Notes: generated by a model from the sequence alone, not told the origin. A stretch of 64,000 nucleotides of DNA from Streptomyces griseocarneus (GCA_003674045.1 PENC01000020.1:62001-126000); one strand, 5' to 3'; positions 8,335-19,553 are shown, counted from the stretch's first letter. Numbers and translations: made by a program.

Positions 8335-9476
8335 CGACCGGCGCCTGGCTCCATCACCAGGACCGCTACGTCGTCCTGGAGCCGTCCGCGCGTATGCGCG
8401 TCCAGATCGGCCCGGAGCCGCTCCAGCAGCTCCGGTGTCGGCAGGGTCGCCCACGCGTCCAGTCGTTCGGCGAGCGGGTAGAAACCGCCGTCCGGGGCCC
8501 GTGCCTCCGTCACGCCGTCCGTGCACGCCAGTACCCGTCCGCCCGCGGGCAGCTCGACCCGCTGGGTGGTGCGCGGCGCGGCGGCCAGCTCGCCGAGGCC
8601 CAGGGGCAGGCCCGGGTCGGGTGCCGCCAGCTCCCGTACCCCGCCCTCGGGGGAGATGAGGAAGGGCGCGAGGTGTCCGCAGTCCACGAAGACCACGGGC
8701 ACCTTGCCGTCGTCCCGGCGCGCGGCCTCCTCCGTGCCGAAGACCAGCGCGGTGACGAACTCCTCGGACGCGCGCAGCGCCACGTCCTCCGCGCCCGCCG
8801 CCCCGTGCCGTCCGCCGTCCGGGGACCGCGCCTGGTAGGCCGCCGACCGGTGGTAGCGGCGGAGCCCCTGCTCCATGGCCTCCACCCCGCTCTCCAGGGA
8901 GCGCCGGTGGTACGCGGCCTCCCGGAACGCCGTCAGCACCGCGGCGCCCGCGCCCAGGGTGCCGAGCCCCTTGCCGCGGACGTCGCCGATCAGTACGCGC
9001 GTCCCGTACGGGGTGTCGACGACCTCGTAGAGGTCGCCGCCGATCAGGGCCTCCCGCTGGGACGAGACGTAGAAGCCGTCCACGACCACGCTGTGCGTGC
9101 GCAGCGGCAGTGGGCGCAGCAGGGCCCGCTGCGCGGCCTCGCCGGTGGCCCGCACCCGCTCCAGCAGCTCCTCGCCATCACGCCGCAGCCGGGCCACCGC
9201 GATGCTCGCGCCCACCATCAGGGCGTTGCCCACGAACGCCCCGACGCGGTTGACCGCCAGCTCGTTCGTCAGCACGCCGTGGTGCGCGACCATCAGACAG
9301 AAGTCGAGGATGCCGACGAACACCGTCTGGCGGTAGCTGCACAGGGCGGCGGCCGTCATCGGGGCGAGCGCCGCGAAGAGGTCGAGCCGCAGCGCGGACG
9401 GGGTCATGAGGTCGACGGCCACGATGACCGCGAGATAGACGAGGACGAGCGCGAGGGGCATGCTGCGCGACGACAC
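8325..9476 (-). CDS. Membrane-anchored SpoIIE/PP2C-type serine phosphatase
   Basis: A 383-residue protein with four or five N-terminal membrane helices (residues ~5-110), a short coiled linker (GEELLERVRATGEAAQRAL), and a PPM/SpoIIE phosphatase domain. The phosphatase domain shows metal-binding motifs in ALIGGDLYEV, LIGDVRGKGL, CTDGVTEAR and DDVAVLV. Streptomyces has dozens of such phosphatases, most acting on anti-anti-sigma factors. No anti-sigma pair is adjacent here. GTG 9476 has GGAGG ten bases upstream; ATG 9461 is an alternative. The last residues and stop codon lie within a copy of the interspersed repeat. Confidence 0.9.
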   Translation of the reverse strand: MSSRSMPLALVLVYLAVIVAVDLMTPSALRLDLFAALAPMTAAALCSYRQTVFVGILDFCLMVAHHGVLTNELAVNRVGAFVGNALMVGASIAVARLRRDGEELLERVRATGEAAQRALLRPLPLRTHSVVVDGFYVSSQREALIGGDLYEVVDTPYGTRVLIGDVRGKGLGTLGAGAAVLTAFREAAYHRRSLESGVEAMEQGLRRYHRSAAYQARSPDGGRHGAAGAEDVALRASEEFVTALVFGTEEAARRDDGKVPVVFVDCGHLAPFLISPEGGVRELAAPDPGLPLGLGELAAAPRTTQRVELPAGGRVLACTDGVTEARAPDGGFYPLAERLDAWATLPTPELLERLRADLDAHTRGRLQDDVAVLVMEPGAGRAP

Positions 9477-9621
9477 CGTGGCGGGACCTCCACGCCGGGA
9501 ACGGGCTTCAGGAAATGGGTATCTATCAGCCGTAATGGGCTGCATAGGGTATTTCGCCATCTCCGGCCCGCCGTGGCTCCCGCGCCCCGGCCACCCGGTG
9601 CGATCTTGACCCGGGGTTGCC

Positions 9622-10779
<1,158 letters not shown>

Positions 10780-10846
10780 GGTGCGGTGCGCTCCTCGTCG
10801 CTGGGCGGTCGTCCGCCTCAGCGTAGGCGCTTCGCTCTGTTTTTCG

Positions 10847-10936
10847 GGGCGCCTCCTGGGGTGCATCGTGCGCTCCGTGCGCGGCTGCGGGTCCGTCTGT
10901 TGCTTGTCGCGCAGTTCCCCGCGCCCCTTACGGGGT
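10847..10936 (+). repeat. Interspersed intergenic repeat, copy 4
   Basis: Full copy from GGGGCGCCTCCTGGGGTGC to GCGCCCCTTACGGGG. It lies between two minus-strand genes. The TAA stop of the DUF6114 gene (10928-10930) is formed by the hairpin loop. Confidence 0.85.
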
Positions 10937-11860
10937 GCCCACGATGCCCAGTTTCAGGTTGTCCGCCTTGATTCTGTCCGATGTCACCAGTGCCTGTTCC
11001 GCGGTTACCCGGGTCATGAAGACGAAGGGCGGGATGACCGGTGGTGCGGGCAGGCCGTCGGGGGTGAAGGTGACGCACAGGACGCCTTCGATGCAGCCGC
11101 TGAATTTCGTGAGGTAGAGCATGACGTCGCCGGTCAGGTCCAAGGTGCGGGCGGCCAGGGAGAGTTCACCGTCGGCGCGGCCGTCTCGTGTCGTCATCCG
11201 GTAGTCCGTCAGCGACGCCGAGCCCATCCTCAGCACCAGGACCGGCAGCGGTCCCCGGGCCGTCGGGACGCGGGAGACCCCGGCGAAGGCGAAGCCGTGC
11301 GGCGCGAAGAGTGTCGTGCTGACGACCGGCGGGACCGCCGTGGCCGTGACGCGCGGGGCCGCCTCGGCGCGGCCCGCGCTCGGCGCGCCGACAGCGGCGA
11401 GCGCCAGGACCACCGGCAGCGCGACCGCCAGCGCCTTGTCGCCGGACGAGGATTCCGTACGGCCCGTACGGCCCGGTGTCCAGCCGAATCCCATCGCGCT
11501 GCCCGCGATGCCCAGGGCCATGCCGACCAGGAAGCCGCCGAGGTTGGTGGCGGCGAAGGAGAGGACGGACAGGATCAGCGCGTTGACGCTGACGTAGTGC
11601 CGCGCGGTCGGCAGGTACCACAGGAAGAGCCCGGCGGCGATCAGCGCCAGGCCGATCCCGATGGCCGCCAGTCCGCCGATGCCCAGGCTCACCAGCACGG
11701 TCACCGGTGACAGCGGGACGACCAGGAGCTCCGTGCCGCCGAGCACGAGCAGCAGCCCGGCCCAGAAGGGCCGGGTGCGCCGCCAGGCCCGGAACACCCC
11801 TCGCGGCCCCGGGAAGGGCAGCCGTTCCGCCGCCCTGGCCAATCGGCAGGTCAGAAGCAC
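10928..11860 (-). CDS. DUF6114 membrane protein
   Basis: A 310-residue protein of a streptomycete family with no known function. It has a short cytoplasmic N-terminus, three or four membrane helices (about residues 30-135), a linker with another hydrophobic stretch, and a C-terminal extracytoplasmic domain of about 140 residues. That domain contains two Cys in SGCIEGVLCV that probably pair. The GTG start at 11860 overlaps the DUF6230 gene by ten bases, so the pair is co-translated. The stop codon lies inside a repeat hairpin. A cell-envelope role is inferred from topology only. Confidence 0.8.
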   Translation of the reverse strand: MLLTCRLARAAERLPFPGPRGVFRAWRRTRPFWAGLLLVLGGTELLVVPLSPVTVLVSLGIGGLAAIGIGLALIAAGLFLWYLPTARHYVSVNALILSVLSFAATNLGGFLVGMALGIAGSAMGFGWTPGRTGRTESSSGDKALAVALPVVLALAAVGAPSAGRAEAAPRVTATAVPPVVSTTLFAPHGFAFAGVSRVPTARGPLPVLVLRMGSASLTDYRMTTRDGRADGELSLAARTLDLTGDVMLYLTKFSGCIEGVLCVTFTPDGLPAPPVIPPFVFMTRVTAEQALVTSDRIKADNLKLGIVGTP

Positions 11861-12465
11861 TTCTTGCCGTCCAGGCCCACATCGAGCCGCAGCCCCGGCA
11901 GCCGGAAGTTGCCGCCGGTCGCGGACCAGGCGTGCGAGCGCACGCCCGCCACCGTGATGTCCCCGGCCTGGAGCCCGAACGCGCCCGCGTCGCCGCCGAC
12001 CCCGGAGACCGCGTCGAGCGTGGAGGCGTCCCGGCCGATCTGGGCCGTGCCGAAGGTGGCGTCGCCGACCAGGTCCTCGCCGTCGATGACCAGGCGGCTC
12101 GCGCTCACCTCGCCCGCGTCGCCGCCCGCCCGGAGCCGGAACGTCACCTCCCCCAGCGGCGTACGGACGGAGGCCGCCTGGCAGATGTCGCTGAGCCGCG
12201 CCTCCCCGATGCCCAGCAGGGACACCGGGTGCCCCTTGCCGTCGACGGAACGGTCCGTCTGGACGAAGGAGGACAGGCCCTTGCTCGTCAGTTTTCCTGA
12301 TGCCACCTGGAAGTTCGTGCCGGAGACCGCGAACGAGGCGGCGAGCGCCCCGTGGGCCATGGCCGTCGCCATGGCCGCCACCGCGGCGACGGCGGGCACG
12401 GCCATCACGGCCGTCCTTCTCCAGGCGGTCCTGCCTTCCGGCAGACGTCGGTCGTTTCCGCTCAC
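11851..12465 (-). CDS. DUF6230 secreted/membrane-anchored protein (often misnamed cholesterol esterase)
   Basis: A 204-residue protein with an uncleaved-looking N-terminal hydrophobic segment (residues ~17-44), then a beta-rich extracytoplasmic domain. The domain has single Cys residues in DICQAA and at the C-terminal GKKCF. It resembles proteins that older streptomycete annotations call cholesterol esterase, but no Ser-hydrolase motif (GxSxG) is visible, so that name is not supported. GTG 12465 follows GGGAGGG. It forms a two-gene operon with DUF6114 and is divergent from a TetR regulator, which probably controls it. Confidence 0.8.
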   Translation of the reverse strand: MSGNDRRLPEGRTAWRRTAVMAVPAVAAVAAMATAMAHGALAASFAVSGTNFQVASGKLTSKGLSSFVQTDRSVDGKGHPVSLLGIGEARLSDICQAASVRTPLGEVTFRLRAGGDAGEVSASRLVIDGEDLVGDATFGTAQIGRDASTLDAVSGVGGDAGAFGLQAGDITVAGVRSHAWSATGGNFRLPGLRLDVGLDGKKCF

Positions 12466-12512
12466 TGCGCCCTCCCGCTGGGAGTGAGAATCGCGGCTTC
12501 TGCGAGATACTG

Positions 12513-12522
12513 CGGACGTCCG
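12513..12522. promoter_or_regulatory. Short palindrome CGGACGTCCG in divergent TetR/DUF6230 region
   Basis: A perfect 10-bp palindrome in the 81-bp gap between the DUF6230 gene and the tetR-type gene. Autoregulated TetR repressors usually bind palindromes in such gaps, so it is a candidate operator. It is short and GC-rich, so it could be chance. Confidence 0.3.
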
Positions 12523-12546
12523 GTGCTTCGGAGGCTAGGGCCGAAT

Positions 12547-13176
12547 TTGAATAATAGTCAACAGGCGGGAACGGACCGTTCCCAGGCGCGGCGCGGTGAA
12601 CTCATCGCCATCGGGCGGAAGTTGTTCGCCGACACGTCCTACGACGCGCTGTCGATGGACGACATCGCGGCCCACGCGGGTGTGGCCAAAGGGCTGATCT
12701 ACTACTACTTCAAGAACAAGCGCGGCTACTACCTCGCCATCATCGAGGACTCCGTCGCCGAACTCGTCGTCCGCGCGGACGCGACGCGCGACCTGCCGCC
12801 CGCCGAGCGCGTGAGCCGGACGGTCGACGGCTATCTCCGGTACGCACAGCACCACCAGGCCGCGTACCGGGCGGTCGTCACGGGCGGCGTCGGCTTCGAC
12901 GCGGAGGTCCTCGCGATCCGCGACGGCGTCCGCGAGCGGCTGCTGGCCGCGATCGCCGGGACCGTGTGGGGCCGTACGGAGCTCCCGCCCGTCGCGCGCA
13001 CCGCGCTGACCGGCTGGTTCGCGAGCGTCGAGGGCGTCACCCTGGACTGGCTGCGCACCGGGGAGCTGCCGCGCGAGACGGTGCGCTCGCTGCTCGTACG
13101 GGGGCTCGGCGACACCCTGCGCGCGATCGAGGACTACGAGCCGTCGTGCCCGGCCCCGGCGCGCAAGGAGCTGTGA
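12547..13176 (+). CDS. TetR-family transcriptional regulator
   Basis: A 209-residue repressor-type protein. The helix-turn-helix lies in residues ~25-60, with the recognition part in SMDDIAAHAGVAKGLIYYYF, a textbook TetR pattern. The C-terminal half is the helical ligand-binding and dimer domain. The start chosen is TTG 12547, 12 bases after GGAGG; there is no ATG or GTG in a better place. It is divergent from the DUF6230/DUF6114 operon, its likely target. Its 3' end overlaps the convergent ATP-grasp gene by 43 bp. Confidence 0.88.
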   Translation: MNNSQQAGTDRSQARRGELIAIGRKLFADTSYDALSMDDIAAHAGVAKGLIYYYFKNKRGYYLAIIEDSVAELVVRADATRDLPPAERVSRTVDGYLRYAQHHQAAYRAVVTGGVGFDAEVLAIRDGVRERLLAAIAGTVWGRTELPPVARTALTGWFASVEGVTLDWLRTGELPRETVRSLLVRGLGDTLRAIEDYEPSCPAPARKEL

Positions 13177-14135
13177 CCGGCCCCTGTCCGCGGGGCTGTC
13201 CGCAGGGCGCGGCCGACGCAGTCGAGGATCGCGGGCACGACCTCCGTCATCTCCGGGCGCCAGCCCGGCACGGAGTTGACCTCGCAGACGACGAAGGCGT
13301 TCTCGTCGTCCGGGTCCGGGTCCTCCGAGGCGAAGAGGAGGTCCACGCCCGCCACGACGAGCCCCACGGCACGCGCCGCGGCGACCGCGAGGGCCTCCGC
13401 CCGCGGATGGCGGCCGAGGCACAGGGTGTGCCGGCCGCCCCGGGCGAGGTTCGACACGAGCGTGCCGTTGCGGGAGGTGCGCACCTCGGCACCCACGGGT
13501 CTGCCGTCCACCACGACCACCCGCAGGTCACGGCCGTGCGAGGCGGCCACGTGCTCCTGGAAGAGGAGCGGCACCTCCTGGGCCAGCGAGCCCGTCAGAT
13601 CGCGCAGCTGAACGGGGTCGGGAGCGAGGAACACCTGCTTGCCCCGGTGACCGTTGACGGCTTTGACCACGTACGGGGAGTCGAAGCCCGGCATGCGCAC
13701 GACGCCCTCCAGGGGCGCGGTGGCGTACGAGAGGGTGTCGGGCACCGGCAGCCCGGCCAGGGCCAGTTCCTGGAGCTGCCGGATCTTGTTGCGGCAGGTG
13801 AGGTGCGCGTCCAGCGGGTTGAGCAGCACGGCCCCCATGCGCTCCAGGTGCCGCAGCAGTGTCACCTCGCGGTCGTGGCGCATCGAGCCGGGCGTCTGCC
13901 GGACGCACACCACCTTGGGCACGGGCACGTCCGCACCACCGAGGGTGCGCAGGAACAGTTTCCCGCCCTGGACCCCGAAGACGAGCTCGTCGGTGTGCCA
14001 GCAGGCGAACCGGTCCCCGTACTCCTTGCCGAGCGCGTCGGCCAGCTCCTGGGCCGTCCGGAACAGCGGAACCGGGTGCTCCCGCACCAGCAGCCAGACA
14101 TCGGCAGCCGTCGGCACCGTCGCTGCATCCACCAT
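13134..14135 (-). CDS. RimK-like ATP-grasp ligase
   Basis: A 333-residue protein with an ATP-grasp fold. It has an N-terminal pre-ATP-grasp domain, then the ATP-binding lysine region SPYVVKAVNGHRGKQVFL, a LFQEHVAASHGRDLRVVVV segment typical of RimK-type proteins, and metal ligands in VCEVNSVPGW. Relatives add amino acids to peptides or proteins through an acyl-phosphate. The substrate is unknown, and no precursor peptide is visible beside it. ATG 14135 has AGAAGAGG upstream. Its last 43 bases overlap the 3' end of the tetR-type gene on the other strand. Confidence 0.82.
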   Translation of the reverse strand: MVDAATVPTAADVWLLVREHPVPLFRTAQELADALGKEYGDRFACWHTDELVFGVQGGKLFLRTLGGADVPVPKVVCVRQTPGSMRHDREVTLLRHLERMGAVLLNPLDAHLTCRNKIRQLQELALAGLPVPDTLSYATAPLEGVVRMPGFDSPYVVKAVNGHRGKQVFLAPDPVQLRDLTGSLAQEVPLLFQEHVAASHGRDLRVVVVDGRPVGAEVRTSRNGTLVSNLARGGRHTLCLGRHPRAEALAVAAARAVGLVVAGVDLLFASEDPDPDDENAFVVCEVNSVPGWRPEMTEVVPAILDCVGRALRTAPRTGAGHSSLRAGAGHDGS

Positions 14136-14300
14136 GCGCCTCTTCTCCCCATCTCGCCCCACTCGGCACAGGACCGGCCGGAAGCCTATCCCCGTACGGC
14201 GTCCGCTGGTTGAATGCCCCGGCCGGAACGCCGCTTCCCGCCCGCTCACCCCCGCGCCGCCCTCCCGTCCCGCCCGCAGCGAGCCCCACGGAGGACCTCC

Positions 14301-14972
14301 ATGCGCCGCCACGTCATGACCGCCCTGCTGGTCCTCGCCGCCGTGCTCCCCGTGTCCGCCCCGGCCCGCGCGGAGGGTCCGCCGGTCCCGGTCGTCTTCG
14401 TCCACGGCCGCAACGCCGACGGCGGAGTGTGGGGCGGCATGATCTCCCGGTTCGAGGCCGCCGGGACACCGGGGGACCGCCTCTTCGCCTGGACCTACGA
14501 CACGACGCGGTCCACCAACGAGGTGCTCGCCGCGCGGTTGGCGGCGTACGTCGACGACGTGCTGCGCCGCACCGGCGCTGACCGGGTGGACCTGGTCGCC
14601 CACAGCCTGGGCAGCCTGCCCGCGCGCTGGTACGCCAAGTTCGGCGGCGGTGGCGACAAGGTCGCCCACCTGGTCTCCCTCGCGGGCCCCGGACACGGTA
14701 CGGACCTGGCCTGGTTCTGCGCGCTGTGGGACCAGGGCTGCCGCGACATGACCCCGGGCTCGTACGTCCTCTCCCGCCTGAACGACGGGGCCGAGACGCC
14801 GGGACCGGCCCGCTACGCGACGTGGTGGTCGCCGTGCGACGAGCAGATCGTGCCGACGTCGAGCACCCCGCTCTCGGGTGCGGCCAACACGCGGACGGGC
14901 TGCCTGAGGCACAACGACTTCCTGACGGACCCCACGGTGGCCGACCAGGTCCGCGCGTTCCTGGCCCGTTAG
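14301..14972 (+). CDS. Secreted lipase/esterase, alpha/beta hydrolase
   Basis: A 223-residue secreted enzyme. It has a signal peptide with AxA cleavage at APARA near residue 24, then PVVFVHGRNADGG (oxyanion-hole HG) and the nucleophile elbow AHSLGS. His in CLRHNDFL and Asp in SPCDEQIVP are good triad candidates. Several Cys residues suggest disulfides, consistent with secretion. It resembles class 2 (EstB-like) bacterial lipases, which cut short to medium acyl esters. ATG 14301 sits after GGAGGACCTCC. Confidence 0.88.
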   Translation: MRRHVMTALLVLAAVLPVSAPARAEGPPVPVVFVHGRNADGGVWGGMISRFEAAGTPGDRLFAWTYDTTRSTNEVLAARLAAYVDDVLRRTGADRVDLVAHSLGSLPARWYAKFGGGGDKVAHLVSLAGPGHGTDLAWFCALWDQGCRDMTPGSYVLSRLNDGAETPGPARYATWWSPCDEQIVPTSSTPLSGAANTRTGCLRHNDFLTDPTVADQVRAFLAR

Positions 14973-15122
14973 CGCTCCCGGTCCACGGAGGCACTCTGTG
15001 GGCGGGCGCGCCGTGCCGCTAGCCTCGGGGCCCATGACGCGACCGAAGTTCATGTTCATGCCCATGTCCACAGCCGTGCCCACGTCCATGACCGCGCCGT
15101 TCACCGCGGCCGGCGGGGGAGC

Positions 15123-16167
15123 GTGTCCGTGCGTCCGCTGACCTTTGTCGTCGGGACAGGGCGCAGCGGGTCCTCCGCCCTGTCCCGCGTGCTCAACGCG
15201 CATCCCGACGTGCTCAGCCTCAACGAGCTGATGGCATCGATGGGATCGGCCGGCATGCCCGAAGGGACGCTCACCGCGGCCGAGTTCCAGCAGCTGCTCG
15301 TGCGCCCCCGGCACGTCTTCGAGGCCATGAACCGCAGCGGGGTGCCCCTCCCGGAGTTCCTCTACATCAAGCGTCCGGGGCGGTACGCGACGGAGACGAC
15401 CGGCATCCCCGCGCTCTCCCTCATGGTGCTGCCGCACCTCAGCGACGACCCCGACGGCCTGCTCGACGAGATCCTGGGGTGGACGGCGGGCTGGCCGACG
15501 CGGACCGCGCCCGAGCACTACCAGGCACTCTTCGACGCGCTGTCCGAGCGGTTCGGGTGCGGGGCCGTCGTCGAGCGGTCCGGTTACTCCTCGCACTGGG
15601 TGCCGCGGCTGCGCGCCGCCTTCCCGCACGCCCGGTTCGTCCATCTCCACCGGTACGGGCCCGACTGCGCCCTGTCGATGAGCCGCCATGTGGGCTACCG
15701 GATGATCTTCATGCTCCGGGAGATCCAGGCGCTGACCGGTGTCCGCGAGCTGGAGGAGCTGACCGAGGCCGACGTACGGGACCTGCCGCCCCGGCTCGCG
15801 GGGCTGCTCGGCGAACGCTTCGACCCCGCCCTGGTGCTGGACCCGGAGCTGCCCCTGACGGAGTTCGGCGCGCTGTGGTCCGAGCTTGTCACCCAGGCCA
15901 CCGAGTACCTCGACGGTGTGCCCGAGGCGCAGCACACCACCCTGTGCTACGAGGACCTCCTCGACCGTCCGGAGGAGGAACTGGCCCGGCTGGCGGCGTT
16001 CGCCGGTGTCGAGTCACGGCCGGACTGGCTCGCCACGGGCCGCGCGATGCTCGACGGCAGCCGCCGGGGAGCGTCCCGGCGGCTGCCCGCCGAAGTGCGG
16101 GCCGCGCTGGAGGAGAGCTGTGCCCCGGGCGCGCTCGTGCTCCGCGCGCGCCGGGCCGGGCACGGCG

Positions 16168-16175
<8 letters not shown>
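15123..16175 (+). CDS. Sulfotransferase family protein
   Basis: A 350-residue protein. The N-terminal P-loop FVVGTGRSGSSALSRVLNAH is the PAPS 5'-phosphosulfate-binding motif, and a 3'-phosphate motif is likely around FVHLHRYGPDCALSM. It would transfer sulfate from PAPS to a small molecule or glycan; the acceptor is unknown. The start is GTG 15123 (or GTG 15129) after GGGGGAG. Its 3' end overlaps the convergent chitinase by 8 bp. No PAPS synthesis genes lie nearby. Confidence 0.82.
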
Positions 16176-17427
<1,252 letters not shown>

Positions 17428-17511
17428 GGGGTCTCCTCGGTGGGGTGGGAGAGCTCTGGGGGGTGACCTCACGCCCATGTCTTTGGCATGAACGCGGTGA
17501 ACGGTGCGGAA

Positions 17512-17553
17512 ACCGTAGAAGGACTAGACCAGTTGGGTCAATGGTTTGGACCA
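17512..17553 (-). promoter_or_regulatory. Chitinase promoter with two 12-bp direct repeats
   Basis: On the minus strand a -35 TTGACC (17536-17541) and a -10 TACGGT (17512-17517) are 18 bases apart. Two 12-bp repeats flank and overlap them: TGGTCCAAACCA (17542-17553) just upstream of the -35, and TGGTCTAGTCCT (17520-17531) between -35 and -10. Such repeats in chi promoters mediate chitin induction and glucose repression and resemble the DasR site TGGTCTAGACCA. This implies control by N-acetylglucosamine signalling. Confidence 0.78.
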
Positions 17554-17749
17554 ATCTGGTTCAACGGTCCATCAGGATTTGTCAACCCGTGACGTCAGAG
17601 CGCTGATCGGGCATACTCCAACCGGCCGCAGCCGCAGGTCATCCGTGCCGTGACCCGGTCGGGACCAGGGGCTTTGGCATCACCGACGGCGGGGGGCCCA
17701 CCCTTGCGCTTCCGTCGCCGCAGCGCCCCAAAGGGAGGAGAGCGCCACC

Positions 17750-18922
17750 ATGACCGACCACGGCCCGCAGCCGGTGGAGCGTCAGCTGCCCACCGAGGAG
17801 GCCCGCGATCTGCTCGCGCTCGTACGCGATCTGGTCCAGCGGGAGATCGAGCCCCACGCGGCCGAGGAGGAGGCGGCGGGTCATTTCCCCCGCGAGCTCT
17901 TCCGACTGCTCTCCACCTCGGGCCTGCTCGCCCTGCCGTACGCCGAGGAGTTCGGCGGCGGCGCCCAGCCGTACGAGGTCTACCTCCAGGTCCTGGAGGA
18001 GCTGGCCGGCGCCCGCCTGACCGTGGGGCTCGGCGTCAGCGTGCACACGCTGGCCTGCCATGCCCTCGCCGGTTACGGCACCAAGGAGCAGCAGGCGGAG
18101 CACCTGCCCGCGATGCTCGGGGGCGGGCTGCTCGGCGCCTACTGCCTCTCCGAGCCCTCCGCGGGCTCCGACGCCGCGTCACTGCGCACCCGCGCCACCC
18201 GGGACGGCGACACCTGGACCATCGAGGGCACCAAGGCGTGGATCACCCACGGCGGCATCGCCGACTTCTACACCGTCCTGGCCCGCACGGGCGGTGAGGG
18301 CGCCCACGGCATCACTGCCTTCCTCGTACCGGGCGACGCGCCGGGTCTGACCGCGGCGCCGCCCGAGCGGAAGATGGGCATGAAGGGCTCGCCGACCGCG
18401 CAGCTGCACTTCGACGGCGTGCGTGTGCCCGACGCGCGGCGCCTGGGGGAGGAAGGGCAGGGCTTCTCGATCGCCCTCTCCGCCCTGGACTCCGGCCGCC
18501 TCGGCATCTCGGCCTGCGCCATAGGCATCGCGCAGGCCGCCCTGGACGAGGCCCTCACCTTCCTCGCGGAGCGCCGCCAGTTCGGCCGCCCCCTCGTGGA
18601 CTTCCAGGGGCTGCGCTTCATGCTGGCCGACATGGCCACCCAGATCGAGGCGGGCCGCGCCCTCTACCTCACCGCGGCACGGCTGCGCGACGCGGGCCTG
18701 CCCTTCTCCAAGCAGGCGGCCATGGCCAAGCTCTTCTGCACCGACGCGGCGATGCGCGTGACGACCGACGCCGTGCAGCTCCTGGGCGGCTACGGCTACA
18801 CCGCGGACTTCCCCGCGGAGCGCTATATGCGCGAGGCGAAGATGCTCCAGATCGTCGAGGGCACCAACCAGATCCAGCGGCTGGTGATCGCCCGCCATCT
18901 GGCGGGTCCCGAGTCCCGCTGA
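17750..18922 (+). CDS. Acyl-CoA dehydrogenase
   Basis: A 390-residue flavoenzyme that makes the alpha,beta double bond of an acyl-CoA. The FAD/substrate loop YCLSEPSAGSDAAS lies near residue 135, and GTKAWITHGG lies in the middle beta domain. The C-terminal QIVEGTNQIQR holds the catalytic Glu at about residue 369, the position used in short- and medium-chain enzymes. ATG 17750 follows GGGAGGAG. It stands alone between a divergent chitinase and a convergent small gene, so the pathway (fatty acid or branched-chain) cannot be told. Confidence 0.92.
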   Translation: MTDHGPQPVERQLPTEEARDLLALVRDLVQREIEPHAAEEEAAGHFPRELFRLLSTSGLLALPYAEEFGGGAQPYEVYLQVLEELAGARLTVGLGVSVHTLACHALAGYGTKEQQAEHLPAMLGGGLLGAYCLSEPSAGSDAASLRTRATRDGDTWTIEGTKAWITHGGIADFYTVLARTGGEGAHGITAFLVPGDAPGLTAAPPERKMGMKGSPTAQLHFDGVRVPDARRLGEEGQGFSIALSALDSGRLGISACAIGIAQAALDEALTFLAERRQFGRPLVDFQGLRFMLADMATQIEAGRALYLTAARLRDAGLPFSKQAAMAKLFCTDAAMRVTTDAVQLLGGYGYTADFPAERYMREAKMLQIVEGTNQIQRLVIARHLAGPESR

Positions 18923-18930
18923 ACGGCAGC

Positions 18931-18953
18931 GGGGGCGCCCGTGCGGCGCCCCC
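18931..18953. terminator. 9-bp GC hairpin between convergent genes
   Basis: Arms GGGGGCGCC and GGCGCCCCC around a 5-base loop, directly after the acyl-CoA dehydrogenase stop and before the stop of the convergent small gene. It fits a bidirectional intrinsic terminator. Confidence 0.7.
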
Positions 18954-18965
18954 GGAAGCGTCACG

Positions 18966-19340
18966 TCACCGGGCCGGGCGCCACATCGCGGGGACGCGGA
19001 GCGGACGGGAGCCGGGGCCTCCGATGTGCGAGAACGGCTGGGTGCGCCAGTCCAGGCTCTCGGGCAGGGTGAGCATCAGGGCCGCGTCGAACTCCTGGGT
19101 GCCCGCCGTCTCGTCCGCGGCCGCCGCCTTCTCCACGGCGCCGCCCGAGCCGGGGCACACCGTGAGTCCGAAGGGGTTCCACGGAGAGGGGCACAGGGCG
19201 TGCTCGGGAAGTACGTCCTCGTCCGCGAGCAGCGCGATCGGGCGCGCGCACTCCGGGCACACGACCCGGAACATCTCGGGGATCTCATAGGTCTCGTACG
19301 GGCTGCCGTCACCTTCATCGAGGCGTTCCAGGCTTGGCAT
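18966..19340 (-). CDS. Conserved small protein with zinc-ribbon-like cysteines
   Basis: A 124-residue soluble protein. Four Cys at about residues 28, 31, 50 and 62 (CPEC, then single Cys, then VCPGSG) could bind zinc, although the second pair is widely spaced. An acidic N-terminus and a Trp/Pro-rich C-terminus (WRTQPFSHIGG) flank it. The start ATG 19340 follows GGGGGAG at good spacing. No function recognised. It is divergent from the Lrp-type regulator, sharing a 210-bp gap. Confidence 0.75.
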   Translation of the reverse strand: MPSLERLDEGDGSPYETYEIPEMFRVVCPECARPIALLADEDVLPEHALCPSPWNPFGLTVCPGSGGAVEKAAAADETAGTQEFDAALMLTLPESLDWRTQPFSHIGGPGSRPLRVPAMWRPAR

Positions 19341-19537
19341 AGTTGTTTCTCCCCCTCGGAACGGCCGACCGGGCACCTCGCCCTCGGCCACACCAAGCAC
19401 TTCCCGTGGCATGAGTCGGGTAATCGCCACGTCCGACAGGACACGGGTGCATAAGTGTGTTGTTCGTCACATGTTCTGTGCGCCTGTACGAGCCCCCCGC
19501 GTGTGCCGCCGACTGTGCCGGTCCGCCTCTCACCCAG

Positions 19538-19553
19538 TAGGTTGATCCGCGTG
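19538..19553 (+). promoter_or_regulatory. -10 element of a leaderless Lrp/AsnC transcript
   Basis: TAGGTT at 19538-19543 is followed seven bases later by the GTG start at 19551, the spacing expected when transcription begins at the start codon. There is no ribosome-binding site before the GTG. The -35 match is poor. Confidence 0.5.

Noticed and set aside
15034..15141. Met-rich short frame as a firm gene
   Set aside because: Its start sits on a plausible leaderless promoter but it overlaps the next gene and has no conservation evidence, so it is reported only as a finding.
13134..15935. Long upstream extension of the ATP-grasp frame
   Set aside because: The real protein starts at ATG 14135 with a ribosome-binding site. 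The extension is antisense to the lipase and sulfotransferase genes.
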